This document shows positions 45,078 through 60,109 of a stretch of DNA of 64,000 nt, piece after piece; positions within the stretch are counted from its first letter, which is position 1; each line of letters opens with the position of its first letter. This DNA is from Rapana venosa (taxonomy: Eukaryota; Mollusca; Gastropoda; Neogastropoda; Muricidae): the NCBI GenBank assembly GCA_028751875.1, contig CM054134.1, positions 47,878,818-47,942,817 of the forward strand, written 5' to 3'. The notes under the pieces are model-generated. The model was not told the origin of the DNA and did not search any database. It saw nothing but the letters and a program-made list of their open reading frames with translations. A program made the position numbers and the translations under genes.

Positions 45078-46005
45078 TCTTTTATATCGAGGAATAAGCA
45101 CTTATGTGCTTTTTTACATCCTGTCCCTGTGTGTATGCGGTTTTGTAAATTCTGTCATCTGTTCCCACCAGCACACAATGGCCTACTCTTACGAAAAGCG
45201 GAAACAGGATTTAACGTGTGCGCAAGATGTTCTGCATGCGTTGGCACATGGGGCCTTGGTTTATAGTTCATCCAAAGTCCTGACTTTTGGGGAGAGTGGA
45301 GTCTGCATTGATGTTAACTCCAGGGGAAAATATCCCCTTGAACAGGAATTGAACTTGTGCCTGTCAGTTTATTTTAAGTGATACCAAGTTCAAGGCCAGG
45401 ATGTGTACATGGGTGATTGTACAAGCTAGGATAAGTCCAGAAATGTGCATAGCTTAATTTACTCATTGATGCAGAGTTCAGTTTGTCACTTTTTTCTGTG
45501 TAAGCCTCATTGCATGCAGCATGTTGTTTTTGCCACTATGTACTATGCCACATGCATGATACAGAGCAGGTTACTTAACTTAGTCTTTAGATGCTTTGAA
45601 ACTGCATAGCCCAAGGCACAGTGAAATCAGGAGTGTATACAGTACAAGCTCCTGCAACTCATGACCATAATTTCCCATGAATGACAAGATATTTCACAAA
45701 GATTACTTGATCTTCTACATGCATACTTTACAATAAATCTATGTGGATTGGACTGACGCACTAACAGGTCTGCACATGTATACTTCAGCATGTAAGCGAG
45801 ACTTCAGGACCCACCTTTTCCCAAGTTACAGCATAATTTTATACACATACATGTATGCATGCATGCACACATACATTGTTTTTATTATTACTTTTAAAAT
45901 TTTATTCTTTCATATCAAGGATAATGGAATAAGCACTTGTGTGCTTTTTGCATTCAGTCCCCGTGTGTATGCAGTTTTGTAAATTTTGTCATCTGTTCAC
46001 ACCGG
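45078..46005 (-). mobile_element. Two retroposon-tail fragments in copy 2
   Basis: These are the counterparts of 13275-13445 (about 45078-45250) and 14098-14200 (about 45905-46005), both keeping the AAGCAC-N4-GTGCTT hairpin. The stretch between them is ordinary intron. Confidence 0.5.
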
Positions 46006-47053
46006 CACTCACACACACACACATGCGCACACACATGCACACACACCAAACAAGCTGACATGCACATGTAAGCTCATCAGTTGGGGCAATGAGGAAGACA
46101 AATGAGGAAAAAACATCTTAACCTTGAATTGAAGTTAAACAAAAGGATGTTTTCCCCATTTCAGGAGACTCGTAATATAGAAGAAGTAGATGAAGTACTG
46201 TCCGTCCTTCCTATGAATCAATTTGTTGCCATGGTGAATTCACAGGTAAAGGTAAGTACAGAATTCTTTTGTCTTTAAATAATCAAGGTAAGACAGGACA
46301 TTTTAATGGTTTAAGCTCTTGTTTCAAAAAATTCCCCATGGAAGAAACTCAAATGTGATTGTGTAAAAAGAAGGGAGACCGCACTTGCAGCCTTCAGTTT
46401 CAATGTCTCTAGTTCCCATTTTTATTCTCTCACTTTAAAATCATGAGTATGTGCTCTCGTAAGAGATAGAGGACGTGGCAGAGTAACATCTCAGTTGCCC
46501 GTGGGCCCTGTTTTTTCTGCGGGCAAATTGAGAGAACAGTTAGTTGCATAATTAAATATATTGTCTTTTGTATAGCTGTATAATGTGTTCGCACACATAC
46601 ATATACAGTAAGTTTATGGCTGGTGAAAATAACTGCAGTACTCAACTGGGAAAACTTTTATTTCTTTTTTTTTTTTTGGGGGGTGGGGGTGGGGGGGAGT
46701 TGTGTCTTGCACTGCTTGTGACTGGGGTCCCCATATCAACTTCCCCCCTCCCCCCCCCCAAAAAAAAAATCAAGCAATCAACAAACAAAAACTGAAAAAG
46801 AGAAATAAACAGTGCACCTTTAGGAGAGTGAGAAAGTCATGGGCCTATCCATGTAGTAGACACGCCAATAATGACACTGTATGGAGAGACTACTAAATGG
46901 TAGAACAGTGCATTCATTTGTGTGGATCTGGATTGTGTTTCAGTACACTGCATAAATTGTGATATAACTTATATTTATAAGCATGAGTTATACAGGAACA
47001 TAGTTCTCTTGGGGTCAATGGGCTTATGAATGCTTCCATAATTTATGGATGTG

Positions 47054-47099
<46 letters not shown>

Positions 47100-47866
47100 G
47101 TGTGTTGTGTGTGTGGTGAGTGAGGACATATTCAAATGCTTCTTATCACAGTATGGTCTTATAAAAATACATGTTTTGAGTAGTGTTTGTGTGTACACAG
47201 CTGTGTGCATAAAATTAGGTATGTGTGTGCATATGCACAATGGGCAGGCATATGCATATCTGCATGCATGGTGATGTATACATATGCATTCATATGTGTG
47301 TGTACCACTGTGTGTGTGTAGTTGTATGTTTGCGTGCACACATGTATGTGCATTGTGCCTACAATGCAACATTACCTTAACTGTGTCTTGTGTGCCATAG
47401 AGAGCAGGTGGGGAGAGCCATGGTCCACACTGTCAGAGTACATCCAGCAGGTGCAGCACATACATTCAGCCAAACATGTCTCCATGGCTGTGCATGGGGT
47501 GGACACATACTTCAGGTACTCAGCGTGAAAATACTCTGTGAACGATTCTATCATTTGGCAACTAAGTTTTCTTGGTCAGCCAGAGGTCTTTTATTAGGAT
47601 GACTGTACTGTAGTCAGATGAAAGAGGTTTGGTTGGGTGTTAAATGTTTATGTTCATTGTCCTTTAGTTTGTATTTTTCTCCCAAAGCTGGCTTGAAAGT
47701 GCTTTTTGCTGAAAATTGATTATGGTTCAAAGTGAGGAAGTTTTTAGAAAACTAGTACACACACACTCTCTCTCTCTATCTCTCTCTCTCTCACACACAC
47801 TCTCTCTCTCTATCTCTCTCTCTCACACACACACTCACACACACATGCATGCATGCATGCACGCAC

Positions 47867-47897
<31 letters not shown>

Positions 47898-50800
47898 GAG
47901 CAAAACAAAAAACAATAATCCCCAAATTATCCTCTCTACCCTGACCTGCCCCCACTAGGTTTCCCATGTGAAGGGACATATTTGCAGCCTGGAGGAGGGC
48001 TAGCAGAAACAATACTGTCTGACAGTCTGCAGCCAGTGAATTATGATCACTGTCACAGCTGTCAAACCCATTAGCCACTTGAGAGGGGGGGGGAGTTGTT
48101 TTGTTGTCTTTTGTTGTTTTTTTTCCTCTCTAAGCAGTGTGATTCAGGGTGTAATATAAAAGTTGATCTCATCTAGGATTTTGTTCCTGTGGATATGTTT
48201 TTTATGTTTGCTTATTTCTTTCTTTGGTTTTTAAAAAAATTCTATTGTTTTAGTAGAAATAAAGTTCATAATGTAAAAGGTCGATTACAAAGTCTTTGTG
48301 GCCGTTCTCTCTCCCTCTCTTTTGTGTTTCTTTTCAAGTCTACCCAGTATTATTTTGTGTTTATTTTTTAGCAATGTACCGATTACATACATTACCTTTT
48401 ATATTTTTATTTTAGCACTTGATTTGTAGCATAGATGGTCATGGCAGATGTTTCTGCTTGAAATTTAGTCTTGTGTTGTAGGCAAAGCACGTCTGTAATG
48501 GAGCACCACCTTTGGTTTCTTTTTGCCAAGGCCAGCAGCTCCTGCTGATAATCCTTTTGTCGAAACATCCGACAGCTTACCGATTTTCTTACTCAGAGTG
48601 TTTCAAAATGCAATGATTTTGAGAGTCATTGTCACAACAATTGTGATAGTTACTGTCTCCACTTTTATCTTCTGCGAGGGATGTTTGCAACAGAAACATT
48701 AGCAAAGAACAACCCACCCCCTCCCCTTCTCTTTTTTGTGTGTGTTTTAGTTAGGTTGATTTTTTTTCTTTTCAGTAATTCAGAGGCAGATGGCAAAGCG
48801 GAAGCACAGAGAAGAGGTGAGTGGCCAGAAGACGAAGGGCAGCCGTATAATTCAGGATGGAGGGGGAGTGGTGGTCACACGATTCCAGGTGGAAGAGGTG
48901 GGTGAGTTTCTTATAGGATTTGTAGTGTTAAAAAAAGTGACATGTTGTCTTTGCTATTTATGTTTGAGAAATGTGTGTCTTCAGTTTTTATTCAAACTTT
49001 TTGCGATTTATTTACCCACGAGTACATCCACATACATGAGTGTATCTGAATGCAGAGATGAGTAACACCCAGTGCCGTCAGACATGTCTGCCTGTCTTAG
49101 TGATTCTTGTATTCTCTTCCAAACAAATTCAGAATGATAAGTACAGAAAACACAAAGACGAGAAGAGAACTGGAAACTTCTCTTAGGTACAACTGAAACT
49201 CATAATAATGAATGCAGATTTTTTTTTCCTACTTTGCAATCCTGCCTATGAAATTGAAAGATTCATGCAAAAGACCCCAAATTTGTATGAAAACAACTTC
49301 TATACCTATACACAACTTTATGTATAATATTCAATGAATTTGTAAAAGGTTATGTACAAATTTGTATACATACAGAAAACATCGCTGATTTGGCTCAGAC
49401 ATTGCTCATTGGGCAGGATGTTGTTTTATTTTTCAGGCAATAGTGGTGGCCCAACTGGAGACAGGCTGTTGTTGTCGACTGCTGGACGGAGCACAGGTGT
49501 GGCAGAAATGGTCAAGTCTTTTTCTAAGCTGTCATCGAGAAGCCAAATAAGTATGTCATTGTTTTGTGTCCCTTGTGGTAAAGTGGCGGGCACACATTTC
49601 ATGTGTTAAAGAGCAGTTCAGTATAGGTACCCATGTTCGTGAACACTCCTAATACTTGTTGATAACAAGGGAAAATATGACTAAATGGTGATGCAGTGTA
49701 GTGTAATGTAGAGTAAAAAAGTTTAGCTTATACGCTACAGCAGATTTTCTGCATGAATTTTGGTTGCTCTCTCTCTGTGCATGAAATGTTTGTGCTCTCC
49801 TGGAGAGAAAGCATGCTATTAGTGGCAGTTCCAACCCTTTTTTTGTTCCTCTGTGACAGTGGCTTTTTTCTACAGACCTTTTGCCTGAAAAATTATCTTG
49901 TTGCTCTTGTTCTTGTACATGTTTAAAATCAAGTTGCACATGAACCTCAGTTTTTTTTTTTCTACAGACCTTTGCTTGAAAAATTATCTTGTTACTCTGT
50001 GTTCTTGTACATGTTTAAATCAGTTGCACATGGAACCTCAGTTTTTTAAATTTCATCCTACACATGAGACCTCAGTTTTATCATTTCATCTAAAAGATTA
50101 ACACCCATACCTTCATTCATGGTTTAATGGATGGCAAAAAAGTCTGGTTTTAGACTGGAATGAAACCTGCAACTTCCTGCTTTCCCGACAGATGCATCAC
50201 TGCTAGATTTCCTACCACTGACCACTTGGGCTATAAAGTCCTTGGATTAATTTTCATACTAGGTGTTGTTCAAAGGGAGAACGATAGTTTCAGAAATGAC
50301 GACCATTATGAAGTAAAGTTTTTGATGCCCTTTAAAACTAACCAAGGCTGTGCCATTTGTCTTTTCCAGAATATGATAGATTCTGAGCAGATCCAGTTTT
50401 TCCGAATATGATGGATTCTGAGCGGATCCAGTAAACAAAAGAAGGACCTGTTAGGACACTTTGTCTGACCATGACACACCATTCTCGGCACCTTTCAAAT
50501 GGAAATCCCCACAAGAATGGGATCACACTGGGTGATGCATGACATTAACTGCCGGATTGTGTCTGTGTGCTTTTCTCATATGGGACAATGAATCATGAAC
50601 CACTAAAATGATAGCTGTTACCCATTTCAGAAATTCCTTATTTCACTAGTAATAAACTAGCTGTACTGATAACTAGCAGTGCAGCATGGGATTAAACATC
50701 ACTTCACTGTAATGATCAATTACATTTATCTGTATTAAGATCTGTTGTTGCATTCAAACAGTATACACAGAAACGGACATCTGTCTGCATCAACAGGAAG

Positions 50801-52014
50801 AACCGCTTTGACTGTGTGTTCTCTTTCCTGGAGGAAGGAGGATCTGGGGTGAAGGCAGACAAGACTGGGGCAGGACTGCTGAAAGTGTGGAGACTCCAGC
50901 TTCAGCAGCTGCACAATGTGGGGCCTGACATGGCTGCAGCCATTGCTGCACAGTTTCCCTCCCCACTGGCCCTGAAACAGGTCAGTATATATTCATACTT
51001 CCTCTGTGTCAAAATATGGCTGCCTATGTGGGGTGTGGTATGTGAAAAGAGTTGAACTCACAAACTTCTCTTCTAGCTGGTACTCACACTGATTCTCGGG
51101 AGGGATGAGCGAGTCAGAGTGCATATTCTGGGTGATCCCAAGGGTGTTAAGCTGGGGAATATGCCACCGCAACAATCATTTTCTGATTTCTTTCCTTGCT
51201 GCAGGCCTGATATCAGTGCTTTCAGTCTTTTTTTTTTCTCTAACATGAGCTGACTTCTTAGAATTTTTCTTTAAAAGTGTGAGACCAGTGCTAGGGCACA
51301 GCGGTTAATGCATTTCATTTCGGCAGGAAAGTTGTGTTTCAATTTCCCCTAAGAGTTATAGGGTTTTTGTATGGTTTTTGATTTCAACCAGCTTCAGTCC
51401 AGAGTGAGTTTGTTGAGGGCAGTGAGCTGTGTGATCTTTCCCCTGGGGTTTTAAAACTCTTTGCAAATTCAGTGTCCTGTAAAAACCTTTTGATAAGAAT
51501 GTAAATCAACTTACTGTAAGTAAATATGTTTGGACAAAATTGTGCATATGTAAAAAATTCATGTGTGTTCCTGCAGGAAATTAAGTGGGAAAGTTTGCTA
51601 TTATATCCTGTGTTTTTTGTTTGACAGGCTTATGCTGATTACCCAAATCCTGCTGAGGCTTGGAAAGTCACAGAAAACATTGTGGTCAGTTGCTTCACCA
51701 TATTCATTGTTGTTGTTTTTCTGTTTGTGACACTTCACACTTACACACTGTTTATAGTCTTCCTGTGTATATTTCTCACAGCAGCTTTTTAAAGACCAGA
51801 AGCAGTGAGCAATCTTCAGTGAAAAAAATCATTTGAAAGCGTGGAAAGACTGCATTGTTTAAAAGAAAATAAGAAAGGAAGCATTGTCATTTTGCAGCTT
51901 TTATACTTTAGATATGTGGTGGTGGATAAAGTGGGGGGGATGGATTTTAAAAATTGATTGTGTCACCACATTGTGAATATTTCAAAACTATTTTGTATAT
52001 GTGAGTAAGCAGGT

Positions 52015-52426
52015 GTTCCTCCTAAAGAGGCACAGCCTGACAAGAGATAAAGACTGAAGGCTGGTCCTGAAGGTGATAATCTTCAGAAGATTTAAACCCG
52101 GAATGACCTCCTCTCTTCCTTCTTGAAAAGCCTCCTTACGACACTTTTAAATCCAGCCTCAAGACCTACCTATTTCAAACCTAAGACTTTCCTTTTATCG
52201 ATTCATCTCATATCTGTCCTGCCTTCAATGGCCAAAATTCCCATTAAACCCCGCTGAAGTATATAACCTGTGTGTGTGTACGTGTGTACATTTGACTTTG
52301 TTAAAATGTTAATCATTGTTGGTTTCATGTGTAGAAGTAGCTGAATGAAAGCGCTTTGATGTGTTTTTACAAGATATAGCGCTATATAAATTCCATTTAT
52401 TATTATCATCACCATTATTATTATAG
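52015..52426 (+). mobile_element. LINE 3'-end fragment with (TTA)n tail, copy 2
   Basis: Counterpart of 20229-20638, with the TTTAAATCCAGCCTCAAG coding remnant and AGCGCTATATAAATT before the tail. Confidence 0.6.
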
Positions 52427-55400
52427 GCTTATAGTGAAAAACCAAGTAGTATCCCAAATCTCAGCTGATGCAGGTTTGCTCTATGCATGCTGTTACCAGT
52501 GTCTTCTAGATAAAAGTTTCCTAAGCACTGGTGCTGATGTCTTGTGTTTGCAGGTGCGGAGAGGAGCCGGGGCTTTAGAGACTGGCAGAAGAGTGGGACA
52601 GCAGATGTCAAAGAGAATTCATACATTGCTCACCGCAGATAACCCCGATCATGTTTTTTTCGTAGTACTGAAAGAGTAAGAAATTAAAGAATTACAAAAA
52701 AAATCAAAACAAAGACAATCCCTCAGATCTATGTATGAAGTGTTTGCATTAAATGCCTTTTATGGCCTTTGTGTGGATAAGATTATACTATTGTTATATA
52801 TATATGTATGTATGTATGTATATATGATATATACACACCCCACTTTTATTTTTAATTCGTTTAGCCACCTAGCTTTAGTAGGCCATTGTGTGTCAGAGGG
52901 AACAATGACAAAACTTTTTTTAAAAAAGATAAAAAAACCCTTGTATCAGATGAAGCGTGAGGAACTATAGGGGGCAGAACAACTTCATGGTTAGAGCACC
53001 AACTGGTGCCTGGCGGGTATAGTTCATGTTCCACGCATGTGTCTGTTCTAGGGCATTTATGTGTCTGTTCTAGGGCATTTATGTGTCTGTTCTAGGGCAT
53101 TTATTTACTTCCTGTGAGTTTATATCGTTTCCATCTCCAGTACCCCTCAAATCCTTTAAAGTCTACAAAGTAAGATCCCTTTCATGAAGGCATGGGTAAC
53201 ATTCTGTACATGTTAAAAACCCATCCAAGTGTTGTAGAAGAGTAGGCAAGGGATGACTGGTGAAATGTAAACATATCCATCATTTTTTTGTCGTTTCTTG
53301 GTGTCCTCAGTTTGAGCTGCGATGTTCACCACTGGTGAGATTCTGTGTACGTGACTGTTTCTGCACACCATTACGGTAGTCGCATGCTGACTTCAGGGGT
53401 TTAGGCCCCTACGTTCCTCGTTTGTTTGGGTTTTGTCATCTGTTCCTACTGACAGGAAATGGCCTACTCTTCTGAAAGGCGGAACAGGTCTTTAATGTGT
53501 GTACACATTTTTCTTCCATCACTTTGAATGTAGACAAACATTTGGCTTCAAGTGCTTTACAAGACCCATGCAACATGTTGTGAAATTAACTCATTTACCC
53601 AGGTGGTGAATATTTCTTGCCTTGTAAAAATACAGGTATGTTAACTTTTTCCAGTATTTCATGATACAAATTAAAATTCTCCACACACACAAAAATCAGA
53701 AGTATGCACACAAAAAAGGTGTATTAGTTATGAAAGTAGACATGATAAACTTGTTAATCATATATAGGTTGCATGTTTTTATCATTTTGTACTCAATTTT
53801 TAAAACAAAGCCAAGCAGCCTGTCACAGCAGGATTAACCGGTCAGTTTCATAGTGACTCCACTGACTTAAATATTATAAAGTTAATGTGATCTCTCCAAG
53901 ATATCCCCCAACCCCAGGCATACGCACATTCGGACCCTGCTCAGTCATACACACGTTTCACACTCATGGCATGTTCTCATGTGTAATCTGGAAAATGTTC
54001 AGCAACAGAAACAATCCATGGCCTTATGAAGTAATGCTCTATGCAAAACACAGTATCACCAGATAACATCAGTAAATTATAATGATTTAAATCAAACCAC
54101 CTGTGTCAGAACAGACAAAAATATCATGTAAGCACACCATAAGAGTTGAAAGGAGAGCAAGTAGAACATTTGGAATACATAAGAAATAATTCAACAGCAC
54201 ATTGCCACAGAATGTCTCTGACTGAATACAAAGTGTGCTAGTGCAATAACAGCCTTCATGTTTTACAACACATCTGTGTCACTTTTGCTTACAGATGCCT
54301 TTGCCACTTCCCTTTTGAAAAAAACTAAAACTTTCTACAAAAGTTGGGAGGGGCAAATTCTCATGCATGAATAATCATAAAATAGAGTATATATAAACCT
54401 GGGCACATTTATGTATCTACCTGAAAGTTAAAACCATTTGAAATTACATTACAGAGAAACATGACACACTTACTCACCCTACACACTTTGCCTACCCCCT
54501 CCCCCCAAAAAAACCCCTTTTTCCTGTTAAAACTTTTTTTCTCAAACCCGTTAGAAAGGACACATCAACAAGGAAAGTGCTCCTGAACAAAAACAATTCA
54601 ACAGCTTGGAAAGGTGCTTCTTTGGTTGGTGGGACTATCTAATACTACACCCACAGTCCACAACAGTGGTGACACAACATTACATAGAGAACATCAAGAT
54701 ATTAGTGGAGCGCACACATTTAAAAACGATACCTACTTACTGTAAAGGACTAAACCATTGATCTTGAACTTCTGGTTAAGGTCTATGCTAGCAGTTCATG
54801 GTCAAATTTGTCAATGCGCTTATGGTGTGATAGGAAATCACTGAATCCACATTAGTCGAATCAAAGCCCAGACATCATGTAAACTCTGATGGTCATTGCC
54901 ACAATACATCGTGGCACTGCACAGCTAGAGGTTGTCTTCCTTCCATGTTCACCCGTAATGCTGGTACAAAACACCATAGCTTGATAAATATTGCACCAAT
55001 GTTCAGCTTCCAGATAAACAGGAAAATGAATGTTGGGTGTGTTTCAAAGGAAACTGAAGCATAAAGAAATATGTCTCTACCAGACATGGAAGAAATCAAC
55101 TGTTTCTTCAAAAGGCTAATATCAATGAGCAATCTGCAGGACTCTGAATATCCTGAAAAGTTTAGGTATGATCCGATCTAGACAAAAATTATGACAGAGC
55201 AGAAACAACAAAGCCATCAACGACTAAACAGCTGATGAATGATCTGAGCACCTCATAGAGCATCACAGAATGAAGTCTGTACTTTCTGCTGTACCTTAGG
55301 CCTAGAACTGAATGGGGGAAAAGGAATGTTCCAACACTAAGAAACCACACAAACAGCAGTCCGACAAGCATGAAGTAAAGGGAAATGAGCAGACAAGACC

Positions 55401-58400
55401 TTCCTCGACTGAGAACACAGCCACGGTGCAAAGAGAATGCACAATTGAAATGGTACTGAAAACTCTATGGTTGGTGGATTTCTTATCTTCAGGTTTGCCC
55501 AAGAAATAAAATTTGAAAAGTCAAAAAACTGGTTTGTAGGAAGGCCATGATGTGTGGAGTAAGCAATGATTAATAGTCTGTAGAGATGGATGAACAAGCA
55601 ACTTTTTACAAGTACAATCAATTCAGACTGAACTAAATGATGACTATCGAATGATAAAGCCATTTAAAATGAATCTTCAGTAAGCCAGGAAGGAAAAGTG
55701 CTCAATCACAAAACATCCATGCCCATCACATGCAGGAGACAAAGAAACTTCAGGTCAGCACTCGGCAAGAGAATAAAGATAAATTGGAAGAGATCCAGGC
55801 AGCATGTGAGTAACGTCAGTGTTCAAGGAAAAGAATGCGTGATTAAATGTTACATTTCAAATTCTTTTCTCTTTTTTATTAAGCGTTTTTAATTTCCATC
55901 TGCTCTGCATGCAGGATGGAAATCAACTTATTTTGTCATTGTCAACTGTTTGGGGGGGGGGGGGGGGGGGGGGTATGAGGGGGAAATTTGCTCTAATAGA
56001 GAAAAAGTAGCATGCTTTTTAAGTATATGAGTTTTATCAAAATAGCACAGAAGTTTTATGATGAAGCAATGCTATAATCCTATACATGTCTAAAATGAAA
56101 TTTCTTTTTTTAAGTCCCAAATATCTTGCATACAAGACAGCAAGTAGTCTGCAGAAATTTCACGTGTACTTCTGTTCATCACTAGAAAGAAGCCTCCCAG
56201 TCTATCTCGTAATGAAACAACCCCACACAAAACGGACACACTTGCACATAACAGTCATTTAAATTCTTGAGAAAAAAATTATGATCATATATTTTCTTCA
56301 TGACAAATCTACAAGTATTCAAATATATATTCAAAACAAAAAAAATACACTTCCGCATACATTACAATAGAACGATGAGTTGAAATTCATAAATATATTA
56401 AAATCAAACACAAGTTTTAAAATTCACCTTTACCAAACCTGCCGTTTTTAAAAAAACTTTTCTTTTCATTTTTTGCATTCATCAGATGGACAGCTCTGTT
56501 AGAAAGGCAGCTGTACACTGCTGGTCCTCCCAGTCTCCATTGAGCTTCTTGGCTGCTGGGGGGGGGTCGGGCCAGATTGCCAGTTTATCTGAATAGTTTG
56601 CATTTATGGCCTCTTTTGATGGAAAGTGCCGATATATTCAATCATACCTTCTCCACAGAAGTAAGTGAAAAAAGAATGGACAAAAGTAGTAGAAAAATCA
56701 GGATAAAAACTACTAAAATCAAAACACTATGAGAAAAACTACCCTGCTTAAACAGTGCTGAGCACACACAAAACACACATTCTCTCTCTCTCGTCTCTCT
56801 CCCATACCTCAAATAACTGAGTGACAGGCATCAGAAAAAAGCCTAAAATGACCACCTGTATCTTTAAAACTTCTTGTTTAAACCCCCAACCCCCTCATTT
56901 TTGGAAAAAAAGCAATTTTGTTTCAAATGTGTAAGATTCATAAAGACAGAATACTTGCAAACTTTCTAAACAAGATAACATCCTATTTTGTGATATTTAA
57001 AAATCTATCACAACAAATGAATGCTGACTTGAAATGAAACAAAAGTATCAGTAGTGGTATCCCCAAATCTGATATTGTTGAAATGCAATGATACGTGTGA
57101 CTCCAATTTGTATTTCCATGTCAATTTTTTTTTCAAACGAAGGTGTACAGACTACTACATATGCACAAAATTACCCACTGTAAGCTTTCCCCCCCTTTTT
57201 TGTGCTTGGCTTTGAGTTCTTTATGAAGCTAGTACTGATATGTCAGAAAAAAACATATTAATGTAAACAAAAAACTGGTTATCCTGATGTAAATGTAAAC
57301 AGCTGAATTAATTAATGCCTTTTTTTTTAAATTCATTTTTCTGTTTATCATCTGTTTAAACTGTTCTCTCCTGTCCTAGCTGAAGTGGTCATTATCATTA
57401 CTCTTAAGTTGATGTATACATTCATGTAGTAGAGATGATGTACCTGGCTTCACTCCTGCAAACAAACTGGCCTATAATCTGGTTTATGCTGACACTATTA
57501 CTATTAAATCCAGACAATTAAAAACAAAATCATGTAAAACTTCCACAAAAATATCTCACTCAATGCTGTTATATATATACACATATAAAATCCACACACA
57601 CACAAAGATTAGCACCCTTTCAGGACTAAAAGCAGACACTCCAACTGAAAGATAAAAAACACAAATAAAAAGCAAACAGGGGGAGAAGGGACCCCAAAGA
57701 ACTGCTGTATGCTAGAGCCACCCCCAAATCTTATTTACACAATAAAAGCTACACTTATAACAAGATCTGTGGAGCGAGATTAGGATCAGGAACTCAACTC
57801 ACAGCCTTTGCCTCTACCAGGTATGCCACAGCTGCATACTTACCCACCAACAATTTTTAACCCCACCCCCCCCTTTAAAAAAAAAAATCTACACAGAAGT
57901 TGTGGATCATAAGCAACATTGAATTATCACTAATTACTATTATTTATACAGATTTTTTTTTACTGATACCCCCCCTCCCCTGAACCTGACCTGATTATCA
58001 GTGCGCTTCCTCAGAGGCCACTCTATTTATTAGTTTTGAGATGATTTGGCTTTAAAGGTCCACCTATGCACACACTACCTACTTCTGGTAGGTTTCATAT
58101 AAAAGCGTTTCATCATATAGATCCACAATAATGACATGTGTAAGGTTTGTGTGTTAAGTGGTCCTTTGACAGTGTGTGTATGTATGTGAGTGTGTCAGAG
58201 TGTGAATGTGATTGTGCCCGTGTCTAGAATTGAGTACAGCCAATGCAAGTGTGTGTTCTAAGGTGCTCTCAGGGAGACAGTCTGAATCTAAACTAAATCA
58301 CAGAAAAATCTTATAAACACATTAGAACTAATGCTAACCAGAAAACAAAAACAAAATCCAAACCACCAAAACTAAAAAACTGCAGTCATCTACTTCCACT

Positions 58401-58833
58401 CTTCACCAAAATACACACAAAAACCAAGTTTTCGCTACATTCCATATACTCAGACTGACAATGGGCACCATCCATTCCACCTATACACTATGTTTTCAAT
58501 GCCTTACAGTTACAATCCACCCACCAAGGCAGGAAACCAGTGACAACAAACTGAACGGTCTCTAGTTCCAGCCTATGCTAACTTGTGACACAGGCTCACT
58601 TGTACAGGACTGAAAGACAACCATTTGCATCAAGTTCATTCACTGGAGGCGGGCCACAGATGTGAAAATGAAAAGCATGACAAATGATGCAAAGATGTAC
58701 CAGAAACATGACCTGTTTGTCCGACTGCCACCAAGGCAAACAGCTGTGGATGGGGCACAGCATTTAAAAACACGTCCAAGTTCACACACAGACAGCTGGC
58801 AGTAAATCCTATGGTCCCCAAGAGAGGTGTGGT

Positions 58834-58960
58834 CTAGTCACTCTTATGTGTCATGGGCGGGAACTCTGAATCATCATCCAGTCTCAAGGCGGTGATGTCA
58901 TGACTATCTCCGGCCTCTCCCCCACTGCCCCTTGATCCACGTCCTGGTATGGCTGGGATT
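58834..58960 (-). pseudogene. Terminal exon of the unrecognised gene, copy 2, frameshifted
   Basis: Counterpart of 27055-27182. One C is missing from a C run, giving 127 nt. The acceptor and TAG stop are otherwise unchanged. Confidence 0.65.
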
Positions 58961-59827
58961 CTGCAAGCAGAACACACACCAGTCACTGGGCTTTTTCCTT
59001 CCCACGCTTTAGTTTACCCTGCACTCTGCTCCAGCCCCTCCATACAGGCCCTTTTGTCTTATGCTCTTTCATATCTATAGGCCACTTAGCATACAGCGGT
59101 GGGATTCTGAGAAACTTTTTGGTTACTGAAAAATGTATGCCAAGATTCTGGAAGGTAGGGATGCAAAATTCCCAAATAAGCTAAAATAACTATGCCCAAG
59201 GTTGGTACTTGAGTTTCTTTCATAAAGTATTTCGATTTTTCGCCTGGCATGAAAGATGCAGGCAGACAAATACAATTGTGAACAGGAAATCAATGCAACA
59301 GTATGGGATGATCAAACAGCCCAAAGCACATTCAATATTTGGATCGTAGTTGAACTACCTCCTTCATCCCCCCCCCCCCCCCCCAAAAAAAAATCTGCAC
59401 GAAAAAAATCCATTCATTGTGCCTAATACAAAAGGAAACAAAAAAAACTGAGATGCAAGTCATCTGACCTTGGCTTGATATCAAGAAGAAAATGTCTTTG
59501 TTTTGTAGCAAGGTGAATGAGAACAGTTAATCCTAATTGCTGAATGGGTAAAGCCATTCTTTTGCAGACTGTATGAAAATCAGCATGCAGATGAAATTTG
59601 CACCATTATATTGTTTATCGACTTTTATATTCTAAAACTAGAGACCACTTTTGTTTTGTCAGCTATTAACCTTTTCTCATAAGAATTAAGAACGAGGAGG
59701 CAAACCAGGAGAAAAAGAATAACGAGGAGGAAAACCAGACACTTTGAGGCCGTGACTCCTGGCTGAACACTGTTGATCTCAGTCTCATCAGAAGCAGTCA
59801 TTTTTGGGGGGCTTAGACAGGTACCTA

Positions 59828-60109
59828 GGAGGCACCGTGGTCGAGTGGTTTAGGCGGTCAACTCGTGATCCAGAGGTCGCGGGTTCGATCCCGCTCGGCT
59901 CGGTGTTGTGCCCTTGGGAAAGACACTTTACTCCTATTTTCCTCACTCCACCCAGGTGTACAAGTGGGTACCAGCTCTGCTGGGAAATATCTGGCGACAG
60001 ACTAGCGTCCTGTCACAGGGGGGTGAAAAACCATCAGTTCGCTTAACGCTACAGAAACCGGGATAAGCTCCGGCTCTATGGGCCTTCTGGCTCGAAAGAA
60101 CATACTTTT
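59828..60109 (+). mobile_element. tRNA-derived SINE, copy 2 counterpart
   Basis: Same insertion as 28054-28337, with the identical target duplication TTAGACAGGTACCTA at 59813-59827 and 60110-60124. One C of GATCCCC and one G of a G run differ. Confidence 0.92.

Larger units (their letters stand above)
43729..52665 (+). pseudogene. Second EME1 copy, frame-broken in at least five exons
   Basis: Exons occur in the same order: 43729-43761, 44586-44744, 46165-46251, 47401-47515, 48776-48897, 49437-49550, 50797-50980, 51628-51684 and 52554 onward. Exons 1, 3, 7 and 8 are unchanged in length and frame. Exon 2 has four compensating indels, exon 4 loses one base, exon 5 gains one, exon 6 loses two, and exon 9 gains a T, removing the TAG stop and extending the frame. 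Splice sites are kept throughout. With intact exons alternating with single-base damage, consensus error is more likely than long-term decay. Confidence 0.8.
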
